From the NCBI GenBank assembly GCA_944324845.1, contig CALUXX010000006.1, positions 1 to 64,000 of the forward strand: a stretch of DNA of 64,000 bases, in the 5' to 3' direction. Positions within the stretch are counted from its first letter, which is position 1. Each line of letters starts with the position of its first letter. Positions 17,947 through 25,377 of this stretch are shown here, one piece after another. The DNA comes from Candidatus Gastranaerophilales bacterium. GTDB taxonomy: Bacteria; Cyanobacteriota; Vampirovibrionia; Gastranaerophilales; Gastranaerophilaceae. The notes below the pieces were generated by a model that saw only the letters and a list, made by a program, of their open reading frames with translations, ran no database searches and had not been told where the DNA came from. Made by a program: the position numbers and the translations under genes.

Positions 17947-18333
17947 TTATACTCTACGTTTTTTAGGAGGACGGCATCCGTTGTGTGGAATAGGTGTTAC
18001 ATCTTTTATTAATGTAATTTCTAATCCTGCAGCTTGGATTGCTCTGATTGCAGTTTCTCTTCCTGAACCAGGTCCTTTAATATGAACTTCTACTTTCTTC
18101 ATTCCTTGATCGATTGATTTCTTTGCAACTAATTCTGCTGCTGATTGTGCTGCGAATGGAGTACCTTTTCTTGCACCCTTGAATCCTGAAGCACCTGCTG
18201 TTGCCCAAGCAATAGCATTACCTTGTGTATCTGTAGAAGTTACTATTGTATTATTGAAAGTTGATTGTATGTGTACAACTCCCTGTAATACATTTTTCTT
18301 TTCTTTTTTCTTTGTCTTTTGTGGTCTTGCCAT
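17947..18333 (-). CDS. rpsK: 30S ribosomal protein S11
   Basis: 128 residues with the S11 motifs [13 protein letters not shown] and [17 protein letters not shown] and the C-terminal [16 protein letters not shown]. Spaced 80 nt from rpsM. The unusually long gap downstream holds the rpsD leader. Confidence 0.97.
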   Translation of the reverse strand: MARPQKTKKKEKKNVLQGVVHIQSTFNNTIVTSTDTQGNAIAWATAGASGFKGARKGTPFAAQSAAELVAKKSIDQGMKKVEVHIKGPGSGRETAIRAIQAAGLEITLIKDVTPIPHNGCRPPKKRRV

Positions 18334-18414
18334 TTCTTTTTCCTTTATCTTTTTTTGTTATATTTTCTTATTTATCTTTTCCCTTTTAGGGTGTAAGGTA
18401 TTTATTTTATTACC

Positions 18415-18780
18415 TTATTTTTTCTTTGAAACTGGTCCTGTTTTCTTTCCGCGTTGTGTTCTTGCGTTTGTTTTTGTTCTTTGTCCGCGGCATGGAAGTT
18501 TACGTTTGTGACGTAATCCTCTGTATGAACCGATTTCTTGTAAACGTTTAATATTCATTGTGACTTCACGTCTTAAGTCACCTTCGATGTGATAGTTTGA
18601 TAATTCGTTTCTTAGTTTTTTAATATCATCATCTGTTAAATCGTCTGTTCTTAAGTCTGGTGAAATTCCAGTCGCTGCTAAGATGTTCTTAGCTCTTGTT
18701 GGCCCTATGCCATAAATGTAAGTTAACGCTACTTCCATTCTTTTGTTACGAGGTAGGTCAACCCCTACTAATCTTGCCAT
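18415..18780 (-). CDS. rpsM: 30S ribosomal protein S13
   Basis: 121 residues. It begins [20 protein letters not shown], contains [13 protein letters not shown] and ends with [20 protein letters not shown] and a basic tail. A GGAG site precedes the ATG. A 162-nt spacer with several hairpins separates it from rpmJ. Confidence 0.97.
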   Translation of the reverse strand: MARLVGVDLPRNKRMEVALTYIYGIGPTRAKNILAATGISPDLRTDDLTDDDIKKLRNELSNYHIEGDLRREVTMNIKRLQEIGSYRGLRHKRKLPCRGQRTKTNARTQRGKKTGPVSKKK

Positions 18781-18799
18781 TTTTTTCTCCTTTTCTGTT

Positions 18800-18942
18800 G
18801 TTAGATTTTTTTTGTTATGAGGCTTAAATACTTCCTCACCACTTGCCGTTTTCCTCGCAAGTTCAGGTCCTTTTGTGTGTCATCAATTCGTATCCGTTTG
18901 GCATGCCTTTGAGTTTGTCGCTCAATTTGTGCCAATGGCGAA
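18800..18942 (-). promoter_or_regulatory. spacer between rpmJ and rpsM with several small hairpins
   Basis: On the minus strand this spacer contains, in order, TTGAG/CTCAA inside a GGCA/TGCC pair, CTTGC/GCAAG, and TGAGG/CCTCA. Ribosomal operons usually have very short spacers, so a folded untranslated stretch here may be regulatory. Each stem is only 4-5 bp, so the evidence is modest. Confidence 0.3.
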
Positions 18943-19056
18943 TTATCCCTGTCTTTGTTTGTGTTTAGGGTTTTCGCAAATTACGGCAATTCTGCCTTTT
19001 CTTTTGATACATTTGCATTTGTCACACATTTTCTTTACTGATGATCTTACTTTCAT
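18943..19056 (-). CDS. rpmJ: 50S ribosomal protein L36
   Basis: A 37-residue protein read directly from the minus strand: [20 protein letters not shown] begins it and [11 protein letters not shown] ends it. The four zinc ligands are present as CDKC, ICE and PKH, so this is the zinc-binding L36 form. It lies between infA and rpsM as in many bacteria. Confidence 0.96.
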   Translation of the reverse strand: MKVRSSVKKMCDKCKCIKRKGRIAVICENPKHKQRQG

Positions 19057-19094
19057 TTTCTTTTCCTTTTATATATTGTTTGTACGTGAGATTT

Positions 19095-19310
19095 CTACTT
19101 TAATCTGAAGGTTATACGACCCTTGGTTAAGTCATATGGTGTCATTTCGACTTTTACCTTGTCTCCCGGTAATATCCTTATGAAATTCTTTCTGATTTTA
19201 CCGGATATATGTGCTAATATTTCGTGGTCATTTTCCAGTTTGACTCTGAACATAGCGTTCGGCATTGATTCTATTATTGTGCCTTCTAATTCTATTACGT
19301 CTTTTGCCAT
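19095..19310 (-). CDS. infA: translation initiation factor IF-1
   Basis: 71 residues of a single OB fold: [20 protein letters not shown] at the start and the [14 protein letters not shown] end are characteristic. TGAGGAAA precedes the ATG. It is the first gene of the operon. The secY/adk/map genes that often lie upstream are not here; the next gene upstream is transcribed the other way. Confidence 0.97.
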   Translation of the reverse strand: MAKDVIELEGTIIESMPNAMFRVKLENDHEILAHISGKIRKNFIRILPGDKVKVEMTPYDLTKGRITFRLK

Positions 19311-19365
19311 ATTTTCCTCATTTTTCGGCTTGTGAAACTACCCAATATACATGGGTCTTTATTTT

Positions 19366-19393
19366 ATCTTACCTGCAAAATATTTGTTTGCAA
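19366..19393 (-). promoter_or_regulatory. probable promoter of the infA ribosomal operon
   Basis: On the minus strand TTGCAA (19388-19393) is followed after 16 nt by TAAGAT (19366-19371). The predicted start lies about 50 nt before the infA ATG. Confidence 0.5.
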
Positions 19394-19623
19394 GCGGTTT
19401 TCATATTCTTTTTAAGCTTTTGTAACGTTATTTTTATTGAATGTTTTTCTAATGTTTAAAAACTTCAAATAATACACGGCTTTGCCCTAACTCCTTTTAT
19501 CTGCTCCTTTTTAAAAAGTTTGTAAATTTTTATTAAGTTGTTCTATTGTTTTGTTATTTTAATTAAACAAATATATCCCTTTCCCCTTTGTTCTGATTTT
19601 GATTAATTTTTCTACTCATATTA

Positions 19624-19652
19624 TTGCAAGAATGTTTTAATCGTGATAACAT
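19624..19652 (+). promoter_or_regulatory. promoter of rimI with extended -10, predicted leaderless
   Basis: TTGCAA (19624-19629), 17 nt, then TAACAT (19647-19652) preceded by TGA, an extended -10. The ATG begins only 7 nt after the end of the -10, where transcription would start. No Shine-Dalgarno is present. Confidence 0.6.
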
Positions 19653-19658
19653 GGTTTT

Positions 19659-20195
19659 ATGTCAGAGAAGGTTGAAGTTGTTACTGTAAAGAAGATGTCG
19701 AAGGATGATGTTGATGGGGTTATGCAGATTGAGGCTGCTGCTTACGGTGATCATCATTGGTCTAAATCTTCTTTTATGAGTGAAATTTCTAATGATTTAG
19801 CCTTTTATTATGTTCTGTATGATGAAAAAGGTATGCTTTGCGGTTATGCAGGTTGCTGGCATATTTTGGAAGAGGCTCATATTACAACTATTGCTATTCA
19901 TCCTGACTACAGAAAACGTAATTATGCACAGGCTCTGCTTCACAGAATTATCAAAGATTGTTATGCTGATAAGATTAAGTATATTACCCTTGAAGTTCGA
20001 GTAAGTAATACTCCTGCGATTAATCTTTATACTAAATGGGGTTTTTCTTCTTTTGGTACCAGAAAGGGGTATTATCAGGATAATAATGAAGATGCTTTAA
20101 TTATGTGGACTAAGAATATATTTTTTGATGAATTTAAAATTCCGTATGAGAAGTTAATAAAAACATTGGGAGAGCAAATAACTATAAATGAGTGA
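19659..20195 (+). CDS. rimI: GNAT acetyltransferase, RimI-like (ribosomal protein S18-alanine N-acetyltransferase)
   Basis: 178 residues of the GNAT fold. A RimI-like N-terminus (DVDGVMQIEAAAYGDHHWSK) is followed by the acetyl-CoA site TTIAIHPDYRKRNYAQALL and the typical LEVRVSNTPAINLYTKWGF and RKGYYQDNNEDALIM. RimI acetylates the N-terminus of S18. A tail of about 30 residues extends beyond the usual 150. The ATG has no ribosome site and probably starts a leaderless mRNA. The stop overlaps bioY by 8 nt. Confidence 0.82.
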   Translation: MSEKVEVVTVKKMSKDDVDGVMQIEAAAYGDHHWSKSSFMSEISNDLAFYYVLYDEKGMLCGYAGCWHILEEAHITTIAIHPDYRKRNYAQALLHRIIKDCYADKIKYITLEVRVSNTPAINLYTKWGFSSFGTRKGYYQDNNEDALIMWTKNIFFDEFKIPYEKLIKTLGEQITINE

Positions 20196-20856
20196 AGAAG
20201 TTTTGATACCTAAAATGACACGTATAGGCAAAACTCGCAGAAAGAAAATTAAGATTCCGTTTATCAATCTTGTGTTAATTTTTTTCGCTGTGTTGCTATT
20301 TGTTTGTTCTACTTTTGTTAATTTGAATATTAAACATTATATATTACCTTGGAGTATTTTTTCGGGGGCGGATTTATCTTCGGACGATTTTGTTTATAGT
20401 TTCTTTCTGATTCCGCAGGTGCCTATTGTTTTGTTTGTTGCGTCTGCGCTTGGAAAAAGATTAACTGTTATGAGCATTGTAGCTTACTTGGTAGCCGGGC
20501 TTGCAGGATTACCTTTGTTTGCTTTGGGTGGCGGAATTAAGTATATTGCTCAATTTGGATTTGGGTATTTGTTGGCTTATATTCCTGCAGTTATGATTGC
20601 TTGTAAGTTTTTGAGGGATAAGTATTCTTTTGCAAATATGATTAAAGCTGCGATTTTTGGAGTATTGATAATTCATTTTATTGGTATTTTTTATATGATA
20701 TTGATTGCTTTATTCAGGCATGCCGGAGGGGTTTTTATCGAGGGGTGGATTGTTGCGCAGAGCGGCTTGAAAATAGTCTATGATATTTTGGCAAGTTTTG
20801 TTTTGATATTGATTGGCAGGTATTTACATAGCGGTTTATGCTATATTGCTAAGTAA
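20188..20856 (+). CDS. bioY: BioY family biotin transporter (S component)
   Basis: 222-residue integral membrane protein with about six hydrophobic segments. The BioY-type stretch YLVAGLAGLPLFALGGGIKY is followed by QFGFGYLLAYIPAVMIACKF. BioY proteins bind biotin and import it alone or with the ECF energy module, which is not encoded nearby. Its presence suggests biotin is scavenged. The start lies inside the end of rimI, so expression is coupled. Assignment rests on pattern and topology. Confidence 0.75.
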   Translation: MSEEVLIPKMTRIGKTRRKKIKIPFINLVLIFFAVLLFVCSTFVNLNIKHYILPWSIFSGADLSSDDFVYSFFLIPQVPIVLFVASALGKRLTVMSIVAYLVAGLAGLPLFALGGGIKYIAQFGFGYLLAYIPAVMIACKFLRDKYSFANMIKAAIFGVLIIHFIGIFYMILIALFRHAGGVFIEGWIVAQSGLKIVYDILASFVLILIGRYLHSGLCYIAK

Positions 20857-20861
20857 TAATA

Positions 20862-20890
20862 TTGCCCATATGTTTATAATGTGCTACAAT
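20862..20890 (+). promoter_or_regulatory. promoter of the ZorA-like gene
   Basis: TTGCCC (20862-20867), 17 nt, TACAAT (20885-20890). An alternative TATAAT lies within the spacer. AAGGA at about 20898 precedes the ATG at 20915. Confidence 0.5.
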
Positions 20891-20914
20891 CAATCTTAAG
20901 GATGGGCTAGTATA

Positions 20915-21823
20915 ATGAATTTTTTAAGATTTATTTCAGATATTCCAATTTTAATTGTTTTATTGGTATTTATAGTTTCTACAATATACTGTTATTCAAA
21001 ATATGTTCAAACCGGTAAAAATTTGAATATTTTTATTGAGTTTATGAGCAAGTTCAAGCGTAATGATTTGAATTTCAGGTTTAAAGAAATTGATAATTGG
21101 ATGTTAAGTAATCCATATTTTTGTTCTACTTGGATGGAATTTAGAAATACTCTTGTTTTTTCTGAATCTGTTGCTCTTAAGTCTGAAGGAAAAAATGTTT
21201 CTTATAAGGATATTTCATCAACTGTTCAGAACGTTCAAACAACTTCTGACCCATTGTATTTCTTTAATGAAGAATCTTTGGTTACATCTAAGTTTAACTT
21301 CAAGATGATACAGACAATACCAACTGTGTTGACAGGTTTTGGTCCGTTGTTTACTTTCTTGAATATTGCGATTGCTTTCGGAAAAATTGATTTTACTACT
21401 CAGGAAAGAACAGTTGCTTCTGTTTCGAATTTTATGGTTAGTATGCAGACTGCGGCTTTGGTTTCCGTTTTTGCGGTTGGATCATCTTTGATATATTTGA
21501 TGATCGAACGTATTATGTATAATAAAATGTGTAAAACTCCTGTGAATAAAATTCAAGAGATTATGGGCGGGCTTTTCGCAAGTGTTTCAGCGGAAAAATT
21601 CTTATATGAATTGCTTCGTGAATCTAAAATTCAAAGTAATTCAGCTTCTAATTTGATGTCTGGTATTCCTGGAGAATTTAAGTCTGCGTTTAATGCTAGT
21701 TTGGCGACTAATTTGGTTCCTTATTTGGAAAACTTAATTTTTGGGCTTAATCAAATGAACAAGCAGCTTAAAGAATCGTTAAAAGAGAAAGAAGCAAAAG
21801 ACGTTGTGGATGAATTATTTTAA
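20915..21823 (+). CDS. MotA/TolQ/ExbB-family proton channel protein, ZorA-like
   Basis: 302 residues. One hydrophobic segment lies near the N-terminus (about 8-27). A long soluble loop follows, then two more (about 134-155 and 176-198). The second begins PTVLTGFGPLFTFLNIAIAF, the P-x-x-LTGxG-x-x-xTF pattern of ZorA/MotA/ExbB channels. A cytoplasmic tail of about 100 residues ends in charged helix (KQLKESLKEKEAKD). Such proteins form the ring around a B-type partner and use ion flow to drive motion or force. The partner is the next gene, 9 nt away. Flagellar, Tol and TonB genes are absent. Confidence 0.8.
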   Translation: MNFLRFISDIPILIVLLVFIVSTIYCYSKYVQTGKNLNIFIEFMSKFKRNDLNFRFKEIDNWMLSNPYFCSTWMEFRNTLVFSESVALKSEGKNVSYKDISSTVQNVQTTSDPLYFFNEESLVTSKFNFKMIQTIPTVLTGFGPLFTFLNIAIAFGKIDFTTQERTVASVSNFMVSMQTAALVSVFAVGSSLIYLMIERIMYNKMCKTPVNKIQEIMGGLFASVSAEKFLYELLRESKIQSNSASNLMSGIPGEFKSAFNASLATNLVPYLENLIFGLNQMNKQLKESLKEKEAKDVVDELF

Positions 21824-21832
21824 GGGATAGGG

Positions 21833-22528
21833 ATGTCGATAAAGTATTTCAAAAAAAATAGCAATAACGGTACCGAAGAAAATATCTTCTGGGTTACTAT
21901 GGCTGACTTACTTTTAGGTTTGGCTATTATTTTTATAACGCTTTTCGTTCTTGCTATGACAGGTTTTTCCCAACAAAGTATTCAACAACAAAAAGTTCAA
22001 ATGGAAGTGTCTGAAAAAATTAGCGGTGATTTAAAAAAGGCTAATATTGTTGCTGATGTCGATAAAATGACAGGTGATTTAAAAATTGATGCTGTAGAAC
22101 TTTTTGAACTTAATAGTTATGTTTTGTCTGATAATGGTAAAGCTTTGTTAGATAAATTAGCACCGATTTATATAAATTCTATATTTGCGGATAAAGAATT
22201 GGCGGGGCAAATTCAATATATTATTATTCAAGGTCACACGGATTCACAAATGTTTGCAGGTGTTAAATCTAAAGACGAACAGTTTTTGAAAAATATGGAT
22301 TTGAGTTTGAAACGTGCAAATGCGGTTGCTGAATATATTTTTAAAACTAATTATAATAAAGAGTATGCAGATCAATTTAGAAAAATTGTTGTAGTTGAAG
22401 GGAAAAGTTTTAATGATCCCGTTTTAGTTAATGGTGTGGAAGATTACGGGAAAAGTAGAAGAGTTGAATTAAAGTTAAAAGTTAAAGATTGGAATGTTTC
22501 AACAGCATTAGGATTGAAAAGAGAATAG
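21833..22528 (+). CDS. MotB/ZorB-like protein with OmpA peptidoglycan-binding domain
   Basis: 231 residues. A single N-terminal membrane helix begins [18 protein letters not shown] and carries Asp25, the position of the ion-carrying aspartate in MotB and ZorB. A linker rich in Gln follows. The OmpA-like domain (about 85-220) has QGHTDSQ at 133-139, [13 protein letters not shown] and the final [11 protein letters not shown], consistent with binding peptidoglycan. Together with the preceding gene it makes a complete stator unit. No ZorC, ZorD or ZorE gene follows; the next gene is a UPF0210 protein two bases downstream. Confidence 0.85.
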   Translation: MSIKYFKKNSNNGTEENIFWVTMADLLLGLAIIFITLFVLAMTGFSQQSIQQQKVQMEVSEKISGDLKKANIVADVDKMTGDLKIDAVELFELNSYVLSDNGKALLDKLAPIYINSIFADKELAGQIQYIIIQGHTDSQMFAGVKSKDEQFLKNMDLSLKRANAVAEYIFKTNYNKEYADQFRKIVVVEGKSFNDPVLVNGVEDYGKSRRVELKLKVKDWNVSTALGLKRE

Positions 22529-22530
22529 AT

Positions 22531-23892
22531 ATGATAGATACAGGTAATATTTTAGAAACGATTAATATGGTAAAATTGTACAATCTTGATATCAGGACTG
22601 TAACTTTGGCGTTAAGTTTGAGAGATTGTATTGCAGAAGATGTAGATGTAGTTTGCGAAAAGATTTATAATAAAATTCAAAAATATGCAAAAAATTTGGT
22701 AGAATACGCTGATGAATTGGCGGATGAATATTCTATCCCTATTATTAATAAAAGGATTGCAGTTACTCCTATTTCTTTGATTGGTGAATCTTGCAAAAAT
22801 CCTGATTATGTCAAAATTGCAAAAACTTTGGATAAAGCAGCAAAAGATGTTGGCGTGAATTTCATCGGAGGATTTTCTGCTCTTGTTGAAAAAGGCTGCA
22901 CTAAAGGTGATAAACTTTTAATCGAAAGTATTCCTGAAGCGTTAGCCAGCACTGAATATTTATGTTCTTCAATTAATCTTGCATCTTCTAAAGCAGGAAT
23001 TAATATGGATGCAGTTCTTAAAATGTCTGAAATAATTAAAAAAGCTGCAGAACTGACAAAAGATAGAGATGGTATTGGAGCTGCAAAATTAGTTGTATTT
23101 TGTAATGTTCCGGGAGATAATCCTTTTATGGCAGGTGCTTTCTGTGGCGTTGGCGAGCCTGAATGTGCTTTGAATGTCGGTGTTTCAGGGCCGGGAGTTG
23201 TTAGGGCTGCTGTTGATGCTCTTGATAAAAATGCTGATATGAGCCAACTTGCTAATAAAATAAAAGAAATTGCTTTTAAAATAACTTCTACCGGTGAACT
23301 TGTCGGTAGGAAACTTGCACAAAAATTAGATATTCCATTTGGAGTTATTGATTTATCTCTTGCGCCTACTCCTGCTGTGGGTGATAGTGTTGCTGGTATT
23401 TTCCAAGCTATGGGATTAGAGCATGCTGGGGCTCATGGTACTACGGCTGCTCTGGCTATGCTTAATGATGCAGTTAAAAAAGGTGGTATCATGGCTAGTT
23501 CTCATGTCGGTGGTTTGTCAGGAGCTTTTATTCCTGTGTCTGAAGATGCAGGCATGATTGAAGCTGCTACAAATGGATTTCTAACTTTTGATAAATTGGA
23601 AGCTATGACTTCTGTTTGTTCTGTAGGACTTGATATGATAGCAATTCCGGGTGATACACCTGTCGATACTATTGCTGGTATTATCGCAGATGAAATGGCT
23701 ATTGGTATGATTAATAAAAAAACTACTGCCGTTAGAATTATTCCTGCTTATGGTAAAACTGTCGGTGATAAAATTTCTTATGGTGGTTTGTTGGGCGAAG
23801 CTCCAATTATGCCTGTCGGTAATTTGTCTTCTACCGGTTTTGTAAGGCGTGGCGGTCGTATTCCGGCTCCAATTCATAGTTTAAATAACTAA
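22531..23892 (+). CDS. UPF0210 / PFL (DUF711) family protein
   Basis: 453 residues, the usual family length from this ATG; an in-frame start 42 nt upstream would overlap the ZorB-like gene. Family features include the Gly-rich segments [37 protein letters not shown] and [15 protein letters not shown]. Members resemble glycyl-radical enzymes in fold, but their reaction is unknown. It is usually found with an ACT-domain protein, which is absent here. Only two bases separate it from the ZorB-like gene, so it shares the transcript. Confidence 0.88.
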   Translation: MIDTGNILETINMVKLYNLDIRTVTLALSLRDCIAEDVDVVCEKIYNKIQKYAKNLVEYADELADEYSIPIINKRIAVTPISLIGESCKNPDYVKIAKTLDKAAKDVGVNFIGGFSALVEKGCTKGDKLLIESIPEALASTEYLCSSINLASSKAGINMDAVLKMSEIIKKAAELTKDRDGIGAAKLVVFCNVPGDNPFMAGAFCGVGEPECALNVGVSGPGVVRAAVDALDKNADMSQLANKIKEIAFKITSTGELVGRKLAQKLDIPFGVIDLSLAPTPAVGDSVAGIFQAMGLEHAGAHGTTAALAMLNDAVKKGGIMASSHVGGLSGAFIPVSEDAGMIEAATNGFLTFDKLEAMTSVCSVGLDMIAIPGDTPVDTIAGIIADEMAIGMINKKTTAVRIIPAYGKTVGDKISYGGLLGEAPIMPVGNLSSTGFVRRGGRIPAPIHSLNN

Positions 23893-23940
23893 TTTTCTTT
23901 GGTCTATTTCCTACAAATGGACTATTACTTATTAACATGG

Positions 23941-23968
23941 TTGAAAAATATTATTATTTTGATATACT
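23941..23968 (+). promoter_or_regulatory. promoter of the tandem paralog genes
   Basis: TTGAAA (23941-23946), 16 nt, TATACT (23963-23968). GAGG precedes the ATG at 23989. Confidence 0.6.
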
Positions 23969-23988
23969 AAACATAGAATAGAGGATTT

Positions 23989-24651
23989 ATGACAACACTA
24001 AACGAACTTGCAAATAAGTTGCAAACATATATCATAGAACAGCAAGTCGATCCGCACAATGTGCGTCAATTGAACATTCATAAATATAACAATCTTAAAT
24101 TGAAGATTGCTCAATTGAGTTATCCTAATGTTGTCATTTGTATTGGTATTTCTGAAGCAACTTATAACCTTGAAGATGGTACTAAAGTTGATGGCGGGCT
24201 TGGACAAGATGAACGTTATGTTCTTAAATGGCTTAGAAGAGGTCCTGTTATCGATAATTTAAAACATTTATATTATGAATTGACTGATTTAGTATCTCTT
24301 GAAGAAGAAGTTATGATGGAAAAACAAGATCTTGAAGGTGCTGCTGAAGAGGCTAAGCTTGATATTAAAATGCCTAAACGCAAAGTTACCTTACCAAAAG
24401 ATTCTCCATTACAAGAATATGAGTATGATCCACAACAAGATCAGAAAACTAAAGAAGAATACGAACAAAGTATTAATAACCCTGATATCCCTAAGTTACA
24501 AAGGTATGAAGATGCTTCTGATTTAGAGGTTTACAAAGGTCCTGGCCTGTTGAAAACTTTACAAGAAGCAATTGCAATATTTGATCTTAATGAATTTCTT
24601 GCGGGAAAATATAAATCCCAAAAGAAAGATGATAAGGATGTTGAAGAATAG
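23989..24651 (+). CDS. uncharacterised protein, first of two tandem paralogs
   Basis: 220 residues, family not recognised. The first 100 or so align with the next gene: LNELANKLQT, YNNLKLKI, YPNVVICIGISEATYNLEDG and the GxDExYVxKW segment. This conserved part looks like an alpha/beta domain with an exposed charged end. The rest is acidic and low in hydrophobics (PLQEYEYDPQQDQKTKEEYE). There is no signal peptide or membrane helix, so it is probably cytoplasmic. It has its own promoter and is 22 nt upstream of its paralog. Confidence 0.75.
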   Translation: MTTLNELANKLQTYIIEQQVDPHNVRQLNIHKYNNLKLKIAQLSYPNVVICIGISEATYNLEDGTKVDGGLGQDERYVLKWLRRGPVIDNLKHLYYELTDLVSLEEEVMMEKQDLEGAAEEAKLDIKMPKRKVTLPKDSPLQEYEYDPQQDQKTKEEYEQSINNPDIPKLQRYEDASDLEVYKGPGLLKTLQEAIAIFDLNEFLAGKYKSQKKDDKDVEE

Positions 24652-24673
24652 TTATTGTTTTATGGGTTAATAT

Positions 24674-25366
24674 ATGGCAAATTTAAATGAATTAGCTGGT
24701 AAGTTGCAGACTTTTATTATAAGAGCTCAAATGGATTCTCATAATAGCAGATCGTTAAGTAAGAGCCGCTATAATAATTTAAAATTAAAGATAAGTTCTC
24801 AACTACAGTATCCTAATGTTATTATTACGATTGGTATTTCTGAAGCGACATATAATATTGAAGATGGTACAAAAACTGAAGGTAGTTTGGGACCTGATGA
24901 AAAATATGTTTATAAATGGATTAGCAACAAGAATATTCAACCTGCATTAAAAGAGTTGTATTTGTCTATGACAGAATTGGTTGATCTTGAAGAAGAACAA
25001 CAGGAATTAAAAGAAGAACTTGAAGATGAATTAATGGAAGGTGCCGCTGGAGAAAGTCGTATTGATGATAGACCTTCCAGACGTTCAAAAAGAAATAATT
25101 TCCGTAATTTAATGATGCCTTCTCAATTCCTATTAAGAGAAGAAGAGCAGCGTCAAAGAAGAGAAAATCTTATGCGCAGAGAAGATGAGGTTATCGAACC
25201 TAAGGAAACAGTATCTTCTGTTTATGAGGAATATAACGAAGAAACTGATTTGGAAATATATAATGAACAAAAATTTGAATCCCTTGAGGATGCTTCCAAA
25301 AAACATAATTTTATGGATTTTATGCAAAATATGTTTGGTAAGAAAAAATCTGATGACGATGAGTAA
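24674..25366 (+). CDS. uncharacterised protein, second of two tandem paralogs
   Basis: 230 residues. The N-terminal 110 residues are clearly homologous to the preceding gene (LNELAGKLQT, YNNLKLKISS, YPNVIITIGISEATYNIEDG, LGPDEKYVYKW). Both proteins then have a Glu-rich helix (VDLEEEQQELKEELEDELME). The remainder is charged, with Arg-rich and acidic blocks, and both end in a similar motif: DLEIYNEQ here and DLEVYKGP in the first copy, followed by a short amphipathic segment and a Lys/Asp tail. The function is unknown. It ends 11 nt from convergent uvrC. Confidence 0.75.
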   Translation: MANLNELAGKLQTFIIRAQMDSHNSRSLSKSRYNNLKLKISSQLQYPNVIITIGISEATYNIEDGTKTEGSLGPDEKYVYKWISNKNIQPALKELYLSMTELVDLEEEQQELKEELEDELMEGAAGESRIDDRPSRRSKRNNFRNLMMPSQFLLREEEQRQRRENLMRREDEVIEPKETVSSVYEEYNEETDLEIYNEQKFESLEDASKKHNFMDFMQNMFGKKKSDDDE

Positions 25367-25377
25367 ATTGTGCTCGA

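Larger units (their letters stand above)
19311..19658. other. 348-base divergent intergenic region between infA and rimI
   Basis: No coding potential is apparent. It holds the probable infA promoter, a small hairpin ACCCA/TGGGT (19340-19356) that would lie in the infA leader, and the rimI promoter at its right end. The stretch between about 19400 and 19620 is AT-rich with nothing else recognised. Confidence 0.5.

Noticed and set aside
20915-22528. Calling the pair flagellar motA-motB or a complete Zorya system
   Set aside because: No flagellar genes are present and the effector genes required for Zorya are absent, so only the family-level name is used.
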